A stretch of 64,000 bases of DNA. It comes from Numida meleagris. Lineage: Eukaryota; Chordata; Aves; Galliformes; Numididae. Location of the stretch: the NCBI RefSeq assembly GCF_002078875.1, contig NC_034411.1, forward strand, positions 33,622,260 to 33,686,259, given 5' to 3'. Numbering within the stretch: the first letter of the stretch is position 1; every line of letters starts with the position of its first letter. Made by a program: the position numbers and the translations under genes. Under the pieces are notes generated by a model. The model worked only from the letters and a program-made list of their open reading frames with translations, made no database searches and was not told the origin of the DNA. Shown here in pieces: positions 61,563 to 64,000 of this stretch.

Positions 61563-63896
61563 AGCTGGTAGAAGATAAAGTCAGTATTTCCCTGTTTCAA
61601 ACTTCCACCATTAGAAAGTTCTATCCTGGACACAGAGGTTTAGAAAAGGAAATAAGCTGTGAAGCTGTAGGCACATCAGATGTAATTTCTGTTTTAGTAT
61701 TTTACCATTTTCCTAAAGCAAAGATTTCTGAATCTAAGTGAAATATTTACATATGTATTTCAAAGTTCCAATAGAAACATGTATTTACAGCAATGCAAAT
61801 TTGTTAAATGCTACTATTATGCAACAGCCTGAAAATGAAAATTGATCTGTCTTTGGTGCTTGGGATAAAGCAAAAAAAAGCATTTTATGTTTCCCATTGT
61901 TTTCCTGTTTGTGAGAAATGTTTCTGCTGTGTATGAAAATTCCAAAGTAGAATACAAATAAAGGTCTAAAAATGGGTCAGATGTGTTTCTTTCCAGTTAA
62001 ATATAACTGCACATTCATATGAGTACATCAAAGTTACTTGAACTATTTGTAATCATAATCTCTTCTTCAGCCCCTCATATTAAGATTATAAATAGCCACC
62101 TTCTGTAACTGGAACACACTGAGCAATGTAAGTAAACAAAACAGATTGCAACATAGCTATATACAGAAATCTGAGACAAGAGTTTGTGATTTTAGGTACT
62201 TTGTGCTTTGAAAAATTCATGAGGCACGTGCAGCGCACACTGCTACTCTGGTTCTTCAAGAATTTGAAGGTTAACTTAAAATGGGCCTCATTAAGAAACA
62301 TGAGACCCAAGGGTTGTTTAAACTGGGGAAAGCCCAGTTTTTTTAAAATCTGTTACAGTGAGTTGAAACTGTATTGTAATGATGCAGCTTGAAGCAATTG
62401 TCCAGCACGCCAATACTGTCAGAAGCTCCTAACTGCCTGAGCGTGCCATTCTCTTCAGTTCACTCAGTTCAAAGAAATGACATAGGGGTTGCTGTAATAA
62501 GATTCAGTGGTTCTCAACACAAAAAGGGGCATTTTTCTTTCCTTTCTAACCGCACGTGAGGCCCAGAAAGGGTTTCCTTCAAGAGGCACACAGCTGCCAT
62601 TTTTAGAAGAGAGGAGGGTCATCATCCTGGCAACTTAAACGACCTGTCATTCATTTGAAAAATAACTGCTGGATGGAAAATGTACACTAGCTCAACACCC
62701 ATGTTACTATGACTCTAAAGCCCCAAAAGCTGTCAATAAAGACATGGTACAAGATGGGTCCTCACTGCTGCTAAGCCAAAGCAGAACGAGCAGGTAGAAG
62801 ACAGACTGGACTAACTCTAGAGTTTGGTAAAATACTGGGAAGAGACAAGACTAGGACTGGCAGTGCAGAATGGGTAATCAGGTCAGAATTCAGAGCCCAG
62901 CTGTACATTGAAGTTCATTTCCCTGGATGGTTTCTCCTTCCCTTGTTGTGTGGCAGCAGTAGGGGACAGAAAACACCAGAGGGATTTTAAGTAATCTTAA
63001 AACTACACAAATCAGCAGAGGTCCTCCCCTTGAATAGGGTTTGTCGCATCTCTGACAACTAAAAAATGAATCCACCATCCCTGAGAGGCTGTCACTGGCT
63101 TGTCACAGTCCTCCTCAAGGTGTATGAGGTTATCAACAAGGGGGAAGGGAACAAACTCAAGAGACATTGCCCAACAGGTTTTTAGTTTGGGGTTTACACT
63201 AGTTATGTGTGCTGCAATGCAAGCTTTAGCTCCTTTTATAACAGGGCAATGCAGTTCATCACAAGAAAAAATAATGGTGCGCATCCCTCATTCTTCAGCA
63301 CTCGCTGCATTTACCTACAAGTGAAGCGATCCTAAGCAAACACAGCTGGAACTGGTTAAGGGAGTAACAATGCTGAATGCTTTCTAGGCAGAAGCAATAG
63401 CAACAGTGAGCACCAGCCCTCTTCCTCCTCTCGTTGGAGTAGCGACCCTATCGCCAGGAAGGAAGACAACAGAAATTAGCACGTCATTGTCACACTTCGT
63501 ATCAACGTTTTGATTGTGAACGCCTAGCAGCAAAATACAATTAGAAAAGATACGGTGCGGTAAAAATACTTTGGGGAGAAATATTACAAGGACCAATCTA
63601 CATCGGTAGCAGACCCAGCAAAGCACACATTTGTTCACTGAGTAGATGGGTATCACCTGAGAGTACATCCCATAAACCACATCTATTTCTCTAAGTGAAA
63701 GATAACTACAACTTTGTGCACACAAATTACCGTTTTTTTTTCCTTGTCATTCACAGATGACACTGATTTTATTTTCCTCATATAAAAGGAGACATTTTAC
63801 TCCGCTGATTTAACAAATATTCGGAATATATTCATTACAATAAAGCAGCTAAAAAGCTGTTCTAATCTCTAGAAGAACCTTTATCATCTCCACATA

Positions 63897-63913
63897 TTTT
63901 ATATATATATATA
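63897..63913. repeat. Short (TA)n microsatellite
   Basis: A run of about eight TA units after TTTT. Confidence 0.8.
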
Positions 63914-64000
63914 AACAATCATTCAAAAAAATAATTTTGTTAAAGTGATGATATTGCACTCAAAAGTCTGGGATTCCATTTTCCCCTTGCATTTTAAATC

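Larger units (their letters stand above)
60612..64000. other. Sequence downstream of QPCT
   Basis: No gene or transposon recognised. It contains an AATC microsatellite (61542-61562) and a (TA)n tract (63897-63913). Human synteny would predict CDC42EP3 further on, but I see no trace of it here. Confidence 0.6.

Noticed and set aside
63012..63284. A 90-codon minus-strand frame with several cysteines near the right end
   Set aside because: No recognisable family, no supporting splice or promoter context, and a length expected by chance.

Overview
The window is vertebrate nuclear DNA from a bird, most likely a galliform close to chicken. It is AT-rich, with long introns and GT-AG splice sites, and it carries many fragments of CR1, the dominant non-LTR retrotransposon of birds. 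Two protein genes can be reconstructed completely. They are PRKD3 (protein kinase D3, minus strand) and QPCT (glutaminyl-peptide cyclotransferase, plus strand). They are also neighbours on human 2p22, so the pair is a conserved synteny block. The species assignment is inference; the gene identities rest on reading the exons.

Positions 1-43,080 hold PRKD3, transcribed right to left. Eighteen coding exons (349-522 up to 38163-38453) join with compatible phases at every junction. They give a 2,673-nt open frame, 890 residues plus stop, the same length I know for the human protein. Both C1 domains, the PH domain and the kinase domain are intact. The 3' UTR runs off the left edge. The 5' UTR and promoter probably lie in a CpG-rich island at about 41.74-43.08 kb, which is broken by a run of N at 42004-42361.

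Positions 43,080-47,560 are intergenic with CR1 remnants. QPCT follows at 47,832-60,365, transcribed left to right from a second CpG island. Its seven coding exons total 1,068 nt (355 residues plus stop), with a signal peptide and all recognised zinc-binding and catalytic residues. AATAAA signals lie 160-245 bases after the stop. From about 60.6 kb to the end I see no further gene.

The two genes are divergent, with about 9.4 kb between their start codons. They do not obviously share a pathway: PRKD3 is a diacylglycerol-responsive Ser/Thr kinase, and QPCT is a secretory-pathway enzyme that forms N-terminal pyroglutamate. Everything else I can support is repeat DNA: about 13 CR1 fragments (one a rearranged mosaic), one clear and one doubtful MIR-like SINE relic, and several microsatellites. 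I found no CRISPR array, operon, defence system, tRNA or rRNA, and nothing that amounts to an undescribed biological system. The findings are local curiosities in an otherwise ordinary region.
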